64,000 nucleotides of DNA, from NCBI GenBank assembly GCA_021613335.1, contig JAJTWR010000074.1, positions 1-64,000 on the forward strand, written 5' to 3'. The DNA is from Whitmania pigra (lineage: Eukaryota > Annelida > Clitellata > Hirudinida > Haemopidae). A program made the position numbers and the translations under genes. Each line of letters opens with the position of its first letter. Positions within the stretch are counted from its first letter, which is position 1. This document shows, piece after piece, positions 48,307 to 57,786 of this stretch. The notes below the pieces were generated by a model that ran no database searches, had not been told where the DNA came from, and saw only the letters and a program-made list of their open reading frames with translations.

Positions 48307-49002
48307 ATGACGGCCAAGGAAAGCCAGCATCGAATGATTGCGCAGCTTGCCGGCAGAAAACGGGCAGGAGCAACCGTCTTGGCGGCGATGGCGCGTATTC
48401 CGCGCGACTATTTCGTCCCGTTCCATTTTCATGCGCATGCGTTCGAGAATATGGCGCTGCCGATCGGGCAGGGGCAGACGATCAGCCAACCCGAAATTGT
48501 CGCGACGATGACGCAGGCGTTGGATCTGGCGCCGCATCACCGGGTGCTGGAGGTTGGCACCGGATCGGGCTACCAGACGGCTATTCTAGCCTTGCTGTGC
48601 GCTCGCTTATTCAGCATTGAACGGCATTGGTCGCTCTTGCAGGCGGCGCAGAGCCGCCTGGCTCAGCTGGGTTTCGACAATATCGCCTTTCATCACGGCG
48701 ACGGTTCGTTCGGTTGGCCGGATGCCGCCCCTTTCGATCGGATATTGGTGGCCGCGGCCGCCGAGGACGAACCGCCACGCCTGCTGCTCGATCAGCTTGC
48801 TGTCGGCGGTATCATCATATTACCGATATCGCACAGCCCATTGGATCAGCAGCTGGTCAAAATATGCCGAACCGGTGAGGATGAGTTCGTGCCGGAAGCG
48901 ATGGGAGCGGTCCGTTTCGTTCCGTTGGTGAGTGAACATCACCAACCCTCGAGCCCCTTGTCGGTTGCCAAAACCTTGGCCAGACTACGCCGGCAACGTT
49001 GA
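48307..49002 (+). CDS. pcm: protein-L-isoaspartate O-methyltransferase
   Basis: 231 residues. GQTISQPEIVATMTQAL and the SAM site VLEVGTGSGYQTAIL identify the family. Repairs isoaspartyl damage in proteins. Follows surE by 10 bp. Confidence 0.93.
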   Translation: MTAKESQHRMIAQLAGRKRAGATVLAAMARIPRDYFVPFHFHAHAFENMALPIGQGQTISQPEIVATMTQALDLAPHHRVLEVGTGSGYQTAILALLCARLFSIERHWSLLQAAQSRLAQLGFDNIAFHHGDGSFGWPDAAPFDRILVAAAAEDEPPRLLLDQLAVGGIIILPISHSPLDQQLVKICRTGEDEFVPEAMGAVRFVPLVSEHHQPSSPLSVAKTLARLRRQR

Positions 49003-49035
49003 GCGGCCGGCCGGCCTACCCTAAACTGAGGCATC

Positions 49036-50355
49036 GTGAAACACGCTTCTGTCATATTCCATTGTCTTGGCGGCCTGGCTCTTATAACGATGCTAAGCGC
49101 TTGCGGCGCGCGCGAGGGCGGTTTAGCGCCCGTCGATATGAAAGGGGCTGCGGGCGCGTCGAGGGAAACAAGTCCGAAATCGGGGAGCGTACCGGATGGT
49201 TATCAGGTACAACGCGGCGATACGGTTTATGCTCTGGCACGCAAATTTGACGTTCCCGTCAAGGCGCTGATCGACGCCAATCAGATTCAGCCTCCCTATA
49301 CTCTGGTCGCCGGTCAGAAAATTCAGGTGCCGCGGCAAAAAATACATACCGTTGAGGCAGGCGATACTTTGTACGGTGTGTCGCGACGCTACGGCGTCGA
49401 TGTCAGCGCCTTGGTCCGGGCGAATAATCTGCAGGAACCCTACGCGATCCGGGTTGGACAGAAGTTAACCCTGCCAGCTCCGGTAATCGCCAGTGACGCT
49501 GCGGCGAGCGTGCCGACACCGGCTCCCGCAGCGTCATCGCCGCCGGTGAATCCAGCGCCGGTTGGCGAAGGAGCCTTGTCCAAGGAGAGCGGGGCGTCTT
49601 CGCGCGACTTGGTCCAAGCGGCCCCCGTTTCGCCCCTCGCGCCCCCTCTCACAGTTTCCCCTCTCACAGTTTCCCCTCTCACAGTTTCCCCGTCCACCGT
49701 TCCCCCTCCTGCCGTGCGTCCGGCGCCAACGCCGGCTCAAGCGCCAGCTCCGGCGGTTGCAGTTCCCCCGCCAGCAACACAAAAAACACCCGTTCCGCCT
49801 GCAGGGACGGTCGCTGAGCTTGACGATTCAAGCAAGCCGGATACTGAAAGCGCGCCGCCGCCGCAAACGCCGGTTAAACCGGTCGCTCAAGCGCCAGCCG
49901 CCTCCCTGGAACGCTCAGCGCGAAATGAAACGATCCGTCAGCCGCCACAGCCGCCGCCACGGGCTGGCAAAGCCTTTGCGTGGCCGGTGCGCGGGCGGGT
50001 GATCGCCACCTTCGGCTCGCAAGGGCGTGGGTTGCACAATGACGGCATCAATATCCAGGCGCCGAAAGGAACGCCGGTACGCGCCGCAGAGAACGGCGTC
50101 GTTGCCTATGCCGGGGGTGAGATCAAGGGGTTCGGCAGTCTACTGCTGATCCGCCATGCCGACGGTTACATGACCGCCTATGCTCATAATGAAGCCCTGC
50201 TGGTCAAACGCGGCGATGTGGTTCGGCGCGGACAGGTGATCTCGCGCGTCGGCGCAACGGGCAATGTCGACTCGCCTCAACTGCATTTTGAAGTTAGGAA
50301 AGGATCGCAAGCCATCGATCCAGAACAAATGCTTGGCAATCCCTCGGTCAGCTGA
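49036..50355 (+). CDS. LysM and M23 peptidase lipoprotein (NlpD/EnvC-like)
   Basis: 439 residues. Lipoprotein signal with lipobox LSAC at about residues 20-23; two LysM repeats (YQVQRGDTVYALARKFDVPV and HTVEAGDTLYGVSRRYGVDV); a long Pro-rich linker containing the PLTVS repeat; and a C-terminal M23 domain (GLHNDGINIQAPKGTPVRAA, YAHNEALLVKRGDVVRRGQ, PQLHFEVRKG). The first metal-ligand histidine of active LytM (HxGxD type) is replaced, here by N in HNDGIN, so it probably activates amidases rather than cutting. Ends the core block. Confidence 0.88.
   Translation: MKHASVIFHCLGGLALITMLSACGAREGGLAPVDMKGAAGASRETSPKSGSVPDGYQVQRGDTVYALARKFDVPVKALIDANQIQPPYTLVAGQKIQVPRQKIHTVEAGDTLYGVSRRYGVDVSALVRANNLQEPYAIRVGQKLTLPAPVIASDAAASVPTPAPAASSPPVNPAPVGEGALSKESGASSRDLVQAAPVSPLAPPLTVSPLTVSPLTVSPSTVPPPAVRPAPTPAQAPAPAVAVPPPATQKTPVPPAGTVAELDDSSKPDTESAPPPQTPVKPVAQAPAASLERSARNETIRQPPQPPPRAGKAFAWPVRGRVIATFGSQGRGLHNDGINIQAPKGTPVRAAENGVVAYAGGEIKGFGSLLLIRHADGYMTAYAHNEALLVKRGDVVRRGQVISRVGATGNVDSPQLHFEVRKGSQAIDPEQMLGNPSVS
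49645..49689. repeat. 15-bp tandem repeat, three copies, inside the peptidase linker
   Basis: Three perfect copies of CCTCTCACAGTTTCC, encoding PLTVS three times. The unit is a multiple of three, so changes alter linker length without breaking the frame. Confidence 0.92.
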
Positions 50356-50656
50356 TCCGAGAGCGCCTGAATGACCGTCGCTCGCATCGATGGCTTCCCC
50401 GATCGTAGCGACCCAGATTGCGCTGCTGGTCCCAATCCAATGCCGCTCTATAGTCATCCGTGAATAAGGCCAAGCGCGTCGGCATTCCTGGGTTTGCGAG
50501 CGGTTTGAATGTGGACACCTCCGGAAACCTGATTTTTAAGGATCTTTGGTTGAGGAAGGGCTATTTTTTGGCATAAGTCGGGTGAAGAGGACGATGTTCC
50601 GGGGTTTGCGAGGCGACTTTACCTCGTTTTCCTTGTTCCCCGGGGTCAGACGGGGT
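50356..50656. other. gap between the core block and an IS5 remnant
   Basis: No gene recognised. In relatives yajC and secD often follow here; instead the IS5-type remnant begins. I could not identify terminal inverted repeats. Confidence 0.45.
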
Positions 50657-51742
50657 TCATTTTTCCAACCAGCGCCAGCGTTTCATGTTGTAAGCCATGT
50701 TGGCCAGAGTGATGGTCGCCTCTGCTCTTGCTTTTCCGATGGTTCGGATGAAGAGACTCATGCGATCTTTCTGTTCGGCGAAGACGCGCTCAACGCGGGC
50801 GCGGATTTTGGACTTCACCGCATTGGCCCTCGCTGTCGCCTTGCTCATCGGTCTGCCCTTTGGTTTCTTGCGATGGATGCGGCTGACCTTGCCATGATCA
50901 AGCAGAAATTCCTCGTTGCTCTTTGAGCGGTATGCCGTATCGGCCCATACATCCGAGGCTGTGTTCCGGGCAATCAACCCTCTCGCAGCCGCGCTCCATC
51001 CGCGGCGGCGGCATCCGTGACGAGGCAGCGGCGGATGATACCATGTCGGCGGTCAATGGAAATGTGGCTTTTGTAGCCAAAGACCGGGGTCGCGATATCG
51101 ATCTGCGGCGTCCCATCCTCTTTGGGCCTGGCTTTGGAGAGTTTCATCGTCCAGCGAGCCTCTCGATCCTTCTGCCGTGATTTGGCCGGCCTGTCCTTCC
51201 ATGCTTCCCTTCCATGCTTCGAGGATCCGACCGGCTTTGATCGCCTCTTTCCCGCTGTCTTTGTTGCGCTGGCGTGGGGCTGCCACCAGCGTCGCGTCAA
51301 TGATCTGGCCGCCCATGGCAAGATAGCCTGCATCGGAAATCATCTGATCGAGGGTTTGAAACAGCCGGTCCAGCGCCCTGGCCGTGATCAGCGCCTCGCG
51401 AAAATCCCACAGCGTGTTGGCGTCGGGAACCGCTTCGCCGGGACGCAAACCGCAGAACCGAAGCCAGGTCAGGCGATCTTGCACCTGGCAGGCCGTCTGC
51501 TGGAGTGACAGGCCATAGAGCCCCTGCAAGACCAGCATCTTGAACTTCAGCGCCACATCGAACCCGGGGCGTCCCCCTTTCGAGGGGTCGGAACGTCGAA
51601 CCGCCTTGCTCAGAGCCGGGCGAAACTGCTCGAAGCAGACCGTTCGCTCCAGTTTCTCCAGCGGATCACCTTCCGCCGACAGAGCTTCAAGGCTGTGTTC
51701 GAAATCCCAGAAACCAACCTGACCCTTCATCAGGGCATCCAT
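50657..51742 (-). pseudogene. IS5-family transposase with two frame breaks
   Basis: Starts MDALMKGQVGFWDFEHSLEAL at 51742. DAF N-terminal part and QIIDATLVAAPRQRN (first catalytic Asp) are in one frame; after the 13-bp duplication at 51195-51220 the sequence continues as AWKDRPAKSRQKD and DIATPVFGYKSHISIDRR one frame over; near 50977 it shifts again to ASDVWADTAYRSKSNEEFL and the end RARVERVFAEQKDRM. All three parts are collinear with one full-length IS5 transposase, so this is a single decayed copy. Confidence 0.85.
51195..51220. repeat. 13-bp tandem duplication breaking the IS5 transposase
   Basis: Two perfect copies of CCTTCCATGCTTC. The unit length changes the frame exactly where the transposase reading frame switches. 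Confidence 0.9.
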
Positions 51743-52155
51743 CCATCTACCGATACAGACAATTGAATCATAAAATCGTCGCCAACGCCAGTTTCCGGAG
51801 GCGTCCAGATACTCATTCTGGCTGTCCGAACAAGTTGAAACGAATAACTTAAAATTCTTGACAAATTTCATTCACGGCTACATCGGTTAAATGATGATGC
51901 AGACGCATATTCTGTAATACAGAATTACAGGAGAGTAGGTATGGCCCCGGTTCGCAGTGCGGCCTCGAGCGGCGTCGTCTCCGCCGCCGTCTTCCATGAG
52001 GGCGGGTTTTCGACCGGCGACATCGGGCGAAGCCTATGTAAGGCTCGAAGCCGGGGCGGCCCGAAGGCGCGGATCGCCGAGCTTAACCATCTGGAGGACA
52101 AGGTTCAAAATCCTGCCGTCCCCGCAACTTGCTCAAAAACTCACAAGGATACGTC
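51743..52155. other. control region ahead of the thiolase gene, no clear gene
   Basis: Contains TTGACA at 51858-51863 without a convincing -10, the palindrome at 51909-51925, and an ATG at 51941 after AGGAGAGTAGGT that opens a frame (MAPVRSAASSGVVSAAVF...) with no recognised family. That frame runs into the thiolase gene out of phase and may be the start of a truncated gene. The thiolase itself has AAGGATACGTC ahead of its start. Confidence 0.4.
51909..51925. promoter_or_regulatory. palindromic operator candidate ATTCTGT-AAT-ACAGAAT
   Basis: Perfect 7-bp inverted repeat with a 3-base spacer, about 15 bp ahead of the ATG at 51941. Typical of a dimeric repressor site (TetR- or GntR-like in size). 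No adjacent regulator gene to match it. Confidence 0.55.
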
Positions 52156-53343
52156 ATGCCTGACGCCGTTATCGTCTCTACGGCACGTACGCCAATCGGC
52201 AAGGCGGAACGCGGCGCCCTTAACATCACCAAGGGAGCCGATATGGCCGCCCATGTCATTCGCCACGTTCTTTTACGCGCTAAGATAGCACCAGACGAGG
52301 TGGAAGACGTCGTTCTGGGCTGCGGTTATCCAGAAGGAACTACTGGTGGTAACGTCGCCCGCCATGCAGCGCTAATCGCTGGCATTCCGGTTCAAGCGAC
52401 CGGGGTTACGATCAGCCGCTTTTGCGCCTCAGGATTGGAAGCCATCGCCTATGCCGCCCGGCGCATCCTGTTCGACGACGTGCCGGTGGCGGTCGCCGGC
52501 GGGGTTGAATCCATGTCGCTGGTGCAGCCTGTCAACCGTGAAGTGTGCTATAGTGACTGGCTGCTCGTCAACAAGCCCAACATCTACATGTCCATGATCG
52601 AAACCGGTGATACGGTGGCGCACCGTTATGGCATCTCTCGCGCGGCGCAAGATCTTTTCTCGCTCGCCAGCCAACAGCGCACCGCTCGGGCTCAGGCAAG
52701 CGGGCTGTTCGACGATGAGATCGTGCCGATCACGGTGCAACAACAGATCACCTGTAAGCACACCGGCGCCCTTGACCACATCATCGTTACCTTTGCCAAG
52801 GATGAGGGCAACCGCCCCGATACCACGCTGGAGAATCTGGCCAGGCTGAAGCCCATACGCGGAGAGGATGAATTTGTCACAGCTGGCAATGCCTGCCAGC
52901 TGTCTGACGGCGCGTCAGCCTGCTTGCTTATGTCATCGACAGAAGCCGCGCGGCGCGGGATTCAAGCGCTGGGTATCTTTCGCGGCTATGCCACCGCTGG
53001 CTGCGAGCCGGACGAGATGGGGATCGGGCCGGTCTTTGCCGTGCCGCGCCTGCTGGAACGCCAGGGGTTGGTATTGTCCGATATCGGCCTTTGGGAGTTG
53101 AATGAGGCCTTCGCCTCCCAGTCCATCTATTGCCGCGACCGGCTCGGGCTCGATCCTGAGATCGTCAATGTCAATGGCGGCGCCATCGCGATAGGCCATC
53201 CGTTCGGCATGAGCGGCGCACGCCTAGTTGGCCATGCGGCGCTGGAAGGGCGGCGGCGCGGCGTGCGCTATGCCGTCGTGACCATGTGCATTGCCGGCGG
53301 CATGGGGGCCGCAGGACTCATCGAGATCAATCCGGAAAGATGA
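52156..53343 (+). CDS. thiolase (acetyl-CoA acyltransferase)
   Basis: 395 residues from ATG 52156. Nucleophile cysteine in [12 protein letters not shown], the histidine in [15 protein letters not shown], and the second cysteine in [13 protein letters not shown] are all present, as is the N-terminal [16 protein letters not shown]. Cleaves 3-oxoacyl-CoA or condenses acyl-CoAs in the cytoplasm. Isolated between IS remnants; the gene after it survives only as a stub, so it was probably part of a beta-oxidation operon. Confidence 0.92.
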   Translation: MPDAVIVSTARTPIGKAERGALNITKGADMAAHVIRHVLLRAKIAPDEVEDVVLGCGYPEGTTGGNVARHAALIAGIPVQATGVTISRFCASGLEAIAYAARRILFDDVPVAVAGGVESMSLVQPVNREVCYSDWLLVNKPNIYMSMIETGDTVAHRYGISRAAQDLFSLASQQRTARAQASGLFDDEIVPITVQQQITCKHTGALDHIIVTFAKDEGNRPDTTLENLARLKPIRGEDEFVTAGNACQLSDGASACLLMSSTEAARRGIQALGIFRGYATAGCEPDEMGIGPVFAVPRLLERQGLVLSDIGLWELNEAFASQSIYCRDRLGLDPEIVNVNGGAIAIGHPFGMSGARLVGHAALEGRRRGVRYAVVTMCIAGGMGAAGLIEINPER

Positions 53344-53346
53344 ATC

Positions 53347-53376
53347 ATGGATCTGCGCTTCACGCCGCGGGAGTCT
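53347..53376 (+). pseudogene. 5' stub of an acyl-CoA dehydrogenase gene
   Basis: ATG four bases after the thiolase stop opens MDLRFTPRES, the usual first residues of one acyl-CoA dehydrogenase group (MDLRFTPEE...). Similarity ends after about ten codons, where unrelated sequence leading to IS481 debris begins. The match is short, so the call rests on operon logic as well. Confidence 0.45.
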
Positions 53377-53599
53377 GGATTGGGTTGGAGCAGGTCTGTA
53401 TCGTTACATGGTCCGCGCTGAAAAACTGGAAGATTTTTTGATTTCAGGGATTCCCAAGATGTCTGAAGTATTGGAAACTACAGGAATTTGCTTTCATGCC
53501 TCTGTTTTCTGGTGTTTTTTCAATGCAACCGATACCAACCTCTTCCGGCAAACATGATCTGTTTCGCAAAGGTCTGGACGTGACGATCCATCTGAATCA

Positions 53600-53775
53600 T
53601 CCCCTGATCCGTGTATGGTCTCAGAATGAGATGGTTCGGGTCGATCTTGAAGATTGAAGGGTCTTTCGTCCGGGCATCGCAGATGACTTGGGAGGGATGG
53701 CGCCATCGCAAGGCCGTAAGGCGCTTGGCGAAGTTATAGGCGGTAACGAAGGCTAGGACATGGCCCTTGAGGCTT
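53600..53775 (-). pseudogene. C-terminal fragment of a second IS481-type transposase
   Basis: SLKGHVLAFVTAYNFAKRLTAL followed by WRHPSQVICDARTKDPSIF and KIDPNHLILRPYT is the end of an integrase-core transposase, different from the neighbouring copy, which ends in NNLLRLH. The two meet at about 53775. Nothing upstream of this fragment remains. Confidence 0.6.
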
Positions 53776-54699
53776 TGTGGAGCCTCAACAGGTTGTTCCG
53801 GTTCAGGTGGAGGCGACGGATGGATATTTTTGATTTTAAAGCGCTGTGCGGTCGATGCCAATTATACATATGCGTCCAATATGGCAGATGCTTTTTCCGG
53901 TGTTCAGAGGAGGGATAAGCACAGGCCCATTCCTTAAGCGCGGTTTGGATAAAGCGTTCAGCCTTGCCGTTGGTTTTTGGCGTATAGGGTTTGGCGCGGA
54001 TGCGTTTGAGGCGGAGATCCCTGCACATCCTGGCGAAGTCCTTCGCTCTATAGCAGGCTCCCTTGTCGGTCATGACGCGAGTTACGGCGATGCCGAGGCT
54101 TTCGTAAAGCGCTAAGCAATGGCCGCCTTAAGGAAGGCTATTGCGCTCACGGCCTTTTCGTCCAGGAAAATGTCGGTAAAGGCGAGGCGGGGAGGCATCA
54201 TCGACGCAGACGTGAACATATTCCCAGCCAACCGCGCGGGAATTGCTCTGGCCTGTCCGATCGCCGGCGATCCGGTGGCTGGCGCGATCGAAGCGGCCAA
54301 GGCGTTCGATATCGAGATGGATCATGCCTCCCGGCTCGGCGGGGCCGATGTCCTTCATCCGCGACAGCCCGGCGCGCTTGAGAACGCGACTGACCGTGGC
54401 AGGGGAGATACCTGTTTCCATAGCGATGTGTTTGCCCGTCCGACGTTGGCGGCGAAGCTCGACGATACGTTCCGCCAGAACTGCATTCGTTCGGCGTGGA
54501 CTGGTTTTCGGCCGTGATGAGAGGTCTCTCATCGCATCGCGCACTCCAGTCTGCAAGCGGGCAACCCAGCGGGAAACGATCTTTCGGCAGACGCCATAAA
54601 CGCGGGCGGCCTGACCTTGTGACATGCGCCCGTCGATAACCGCCAAAGCCATTTCCTCTCGATGCAGCGCGTCAGCCGGGCATTCGTGTGGATGTTCAT
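53753..54699 (-). pseudogene. IS481-family transposase, multiply broken
   Basis: Starts MNIHTNARLT at 54699, shifts frame to HREEMALAVIDGRMSQGQAA and RTGKHIAMETGISPATVSRV, loses about nine codons before IHLDIERLGRFDR, shifts again to AFTDIFLDEKAVSAIAFLKA, and once more to SLGIAVTRVMTDKGACYRA and TPKTNGKAERFIQTALKEW. Each block is collinear with one IS481 transposase. Its right end is next to the dctP stop. Confidence 0.85.
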
Positions 54700-54783
54700 T
54701 CGGAGCGATCCTGGAAAACTGAGGTGCGATAAATCCAGTCTCCCAAATCCACTCCGAATGGACAACCTCCTGAAAGCTCACAG

Positions 54784-55821
54784 CTAACGCTGGCTATCAA
54801 GGGCCTTCTGGAAAGCGTCGAGCACTTCACTGCCGGCCAAACGACGCTTGTCCAAACTGGCCGCCCATTCAGCGCTCACTTCTGCTACCATGGATTGCAT
54901 TTTGACCTTTTCCTCAGGCGACAGGTTCACAAAGGTTACACCGGCCTTAGTCGAACGCTCGATATCGCGGGCATCTTCGGCGTCTGTCTTGACACAGGCC
55001 TCGGCGGCGATCTTTTCACTGGCCTGCTCCATGGCCGCCTTGACGTCGGCGGGAAGCTGATCCCATTTGCGCTTGCCGATCATATAGGTGACCACGAAGC
55101 TGCCTAGGTTTTCACCCAAGGTGGCTGACTTGACCGTGTGGGCCAGATCGTAAGAGGTCACACTGGAATGAGGAAACAACATGCCGTCCACGGTCCCGCG
55201 CGATAGGGCCTCCATCACGTCGGCCGTGGGGATTTGTACCGGTACGCCGCCCAATTTACGTACCACGACGTCTTTGGCTGCGCCGGTGGTCCTGATTTTC
55301 TTGGCCTGGGCCGCATCAGCGGAAGCGATGATTTCCTTGGCCATGTACAATTGGTACGGGGGCAGAACCAGGGCCCACAACACGCGCATCCCGGCGGGAG
55401 CGGTTTCACGTTGGTCCAGTATTCCGCCAGGCTTGGCGATCTTCCAATAGGCCGTGGTTCCCTTGCACGAGGATTCGAATGCCCCTGGCAGCTCGGCCAC
55501 CGTGGCCAGCGGCAACTTGTCGGTGACGAAGGCCGGGGCCACATAAGCTATATCGGCCACGCCGCTCTGAGCCAGCGAGAACATGTCCTTGGCCTTGCCG
55601 AGCTGCTCTGCGGGGAAATAATCGAAGGACACCTTGCCGCCGGTCAGGCGTTTGACTTCCTCCATCCACGGCTTGGTCCCGTATGCCACCACGTAATGAC
55701 CCGAGGGGAAGGAATCCGCAATGCGCAGACGCATTTCCTGTGCCGAGGCAGCGGGCTTCATCGCTCCGACCGCGCTTATGGCGGCCAGAACTGCGCCGGT
55801 CTTCACAAACCCAAACTTCAT
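54784..55821 (-). CDS. dctP: TRAP transporter periplasmic binding protein, DctP family
   Basis: 345 residues with a Sec signal ending near PAASAQE. RIADSFPSGHYVV, DYFPAEQLGKAKDMF, GVADIAYVAPAF and the substrate-binding arginine region RTTGAAKDVVVRKLGG are DctP features. Binds a carboxylate and delivers it to DctQM. Last gene of the minus-strand operon starting at 60848; the IS481 remnant lies directly behind it. Confidence 0.92.
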   Translation of the reverse strand: MKFGFVKTGAVLAAISAVGAMKPAASAQEMRLRIADSFPSGHYVVAYGTKPWMEEVKRLTGGKVSFDYFPAEQLGKAKDMFSLAQSGVADIAYVAPAFVTDKLPLATVAELPGAFESSCKGTTAYWKIAKPGGILDQRETAPAGMRVLWALVLPPYQLYMAKEIIASADAAQAKKIRTTGAAKDVVVRKLGGVPVQIPTADVMEALSRGTVDGMLFPHSSVTSYDLAHTVKSATLGENLGSFVVTYMIGKRKWDQLPADVKAAMEQASEKIAAEACVKTDAEDARDIERSTKAGVTFVNLSPEEKVKMQSMVAEVSAEWAASLDKRRLAGSEVLDAFQKALDSQR

Positions 55822-55847
55822 TTCGCACCTCCATTGTTCGTTTATCG

Positions 55848-57134
55848 TTAACGCATTTGCGACGGCAGCCAGGTAACCAAGGCGGGAAAAGCCACGATCG
55901 CCGCGATCAGCAGCAAGTGGGCAACCACATGCGGCATCACGCCCGAGAAAACCTCCTCGATCGGTCTTTTGGTGTAGCGGGCAACAACGAAGACGTTAAG
56001 CCCAAGCGGGGGCGTCACCATGCCCACCTCGGCGGTCAGCACCACCACCACGCCAAACCAAACCGGATCGAATCCCAGGGATCGCACCACCGGCAAGGCC
56101 ACGGGAACCGTCAGAATCAGGATGGCTATTTGATCCATAAAACATCCCAGCACCACGTAGATCAGGACGATCATTGCCACGATCAACCACCGCGACACCG
56201 GCAACTCCGCGATCCAGCGAACCAAATCCTGGGCGATCTGGGTCAAGGTGAAGAAAGTCCCGAAAACATGAGCGCACATGATGATCATTACGATCATGAC
56301 GGTGGAGTGAACGGCTCGAACCACCGAAGATTGCAGGGATTTCCAGGTCATCCTGCGCGATAGCAGCGCCAGGATGAAAGCCATGAAAGCACCCACGCCG
56401 GCTGCTTCGGTGGGGGTAGCGATGCCCATATAGATCGTGCCTGAAACCCCGGCAAACAGCAGAATCATCGGGCCGCAAACCTTGAGCGGCTCGATCTTTT
56501 CTCTCAGTGAACAGGCCTGACCAACCGGGGCGCTCGAAGGATCGCGCCAGACGAGCGCATAGACAGTGGCCATGATGGTCGCCGTGACCAGGATCCCCGG
56601 AAAGATACCGGCAATCAATAAGGCGCCGATGCTCACATTGGCGACGATCCCATAAAGTACCAGGGCGATGCTGGGAGGAATCATCATGGCCAGGGTTCCG
56701 GAAATGGCTACCACCCCGCCCGCCAGCTTGGGATCGTACCCTTGCCTCAGCATCGCAGGGATCGATGTGGACGACAAGGTTGCGGCGGCAGCCGTGCTGG
56801 AGCCGGAAATGGCGCCGAAGCCAGCCCCGGCAAGCGCCGTCGCCATACCCAGACCGCCTGGCACCCGCCCAACCCATTTGGCCGCCGCATCGAACAATTC
56901 ATCGGCGATGCCACTGACGATGACGAACTCAGCCATCAGGATAAACATGGGAATGGTGATCAGCTCATATGAATTGGCTGTGGTGAAAGGAACCGTGGTC
57001 AGAATGCCCGACAACATGGGCACGCCGCCGACCGTCAGCAAACCGGTCGCCCCCGACACCAGCATGGAGAAAGCCACCGGCAGTCCGAAGGCCAGCATCA
57101 GGAACAGAACGGAGAGTCCAGTGAGGGCGACCAT
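55848..57134 (-). CDS. dctM: TRAP transporter large permease
   Basis: 428 residues with about twelve membrane helices; GLPVAFSMLVSGATG near the start, GGLGMATALAGAGFGAISGSS-like SGSSTAAAATLSS and MIPPSIALVLYGI are DctM motifs. Na+-driven uptake channel. Its start overlaps the dctQ stop by one base (TGATG). Confidence 0.93.
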   Translation of the reverse strand: MVALTGLSVLFLMLAFGLPVAFSMLVSGATGLLTVGGVPMLSGILTTVPFTTANSYELITIPMFILMAEFVIVSGIADELFDAAAKWVGRVPGGLGMATALAGAGFGAISGSSTAAAATLSSTSIPAMLRQGYDPKLAGGVVAISGTLAMMIPPSIALVLYGIVANVSIGALLIAGIFPGILVTATIMATVYALVWRDPSSAPVGQACSLREKIEPLKVCGPMILLFAGVSGTIYMGIATPTEAAGVGAFMAFILALLSRRMTWKSLQSSVVRAVHSTVMIVMIIMCAHVFGTFFTLTQIAQDLVRWIAELPVSRWLIVAMIVLIYVVLGCFMDQIAILILTVPVALPVVRSLGFDPVWFGVVVVLTAEVGMVTPPLGLNVFVVARYTKRPIEEVFSGVMPHVVAHLLLIAAIVAFPALVTWLPSQMR

Positions 57135-57676
57135 CAGATGGATTCCTCCATGTCAATGAGTTCGCTATCCACATGCCGCCCGCCGGGCAACAGAGTTCGG
57201 GCAAGGCGGAACGAAAGCAGGAAACAGCGCAGGGTCAGCATGCTCATACCCAATGCCACCGGCGCCACGGCCAACCACATGGGCCACAACAAGGCGCCGA
57301 TCGTTGCCTCGTCGGCCAACCAGGCTTCCCGGACCCTGGAGAAGGCGAGGTAAGACGTGAATCCAGAAATGACCGCAGTCGCAAAATAGCCGATGGCCGC
57401 AACCCCATCGCGCACGCCTTCGGGCATCAAGCGATGCAAGACATCGATGCTGACATGTCCTCTTTCACGCAAGGTATCGGACAAACCAAAATAAAACATT
57501 CCACCCAGAAGATATAGCGAGATTATATCATACGTCCAATCAAGCGGATGATGCATAAAATAGCGCATGGAAACATCCGCAACAACAATAAACATTATCG
57601 AAATCATGAGAATCGCGGCTATTTTTGACAATGAAATATCAACAATGTCGAATAAAGCTGATATTTTATTGAGCAT
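57134..57676 (-). CDS. dctQ: TRAP transporter small permease
   Basis: 180 residues from ATG 57676, chosen for the GGAGG site just ahead; the upstream extension is out of character. Four membrane helices, with VVADVSMRYFMHHPLDW and GHVSIDVLHRLMP typical of DctQ. Codon use in the first 40 residues is notably AT-rich. Confidence 0.9.
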   Translation of the reverse strand: MLNKISALFDIVDISLSKIAAILMISIMFIVVADVSMRYFMHHPLDWTYDIISLYLLGGMFYFGLSDTLRERGHVSIDVLHRLMPEGVRDGVAAIGYFATAVISGFTSYLAFSRVREAWLADEATIGALLWPMWLAVAPVALGMSMLTLRCFLLSFRLARTLLPGGRHVDSELIDMEESI

Positions 57677-57786
57677 TTCCAATCCTCCAGATGTGTTTTT
57701 TATTAGCTTGCGGTCAGAATGGCCTTTCCTTCGAACCGTCGTTCCGAAAAAGCTCCCTGCCTGACCCGCCATGACGGCGCGCACGA

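Noticed and set aside
51941..52288. A 115-codon gene overlapping the thiolase start
   Set aside because: It has a fair ribosome site, but the protein shows no family and it overlaps the thiolase by more than 130 bp out of frame.
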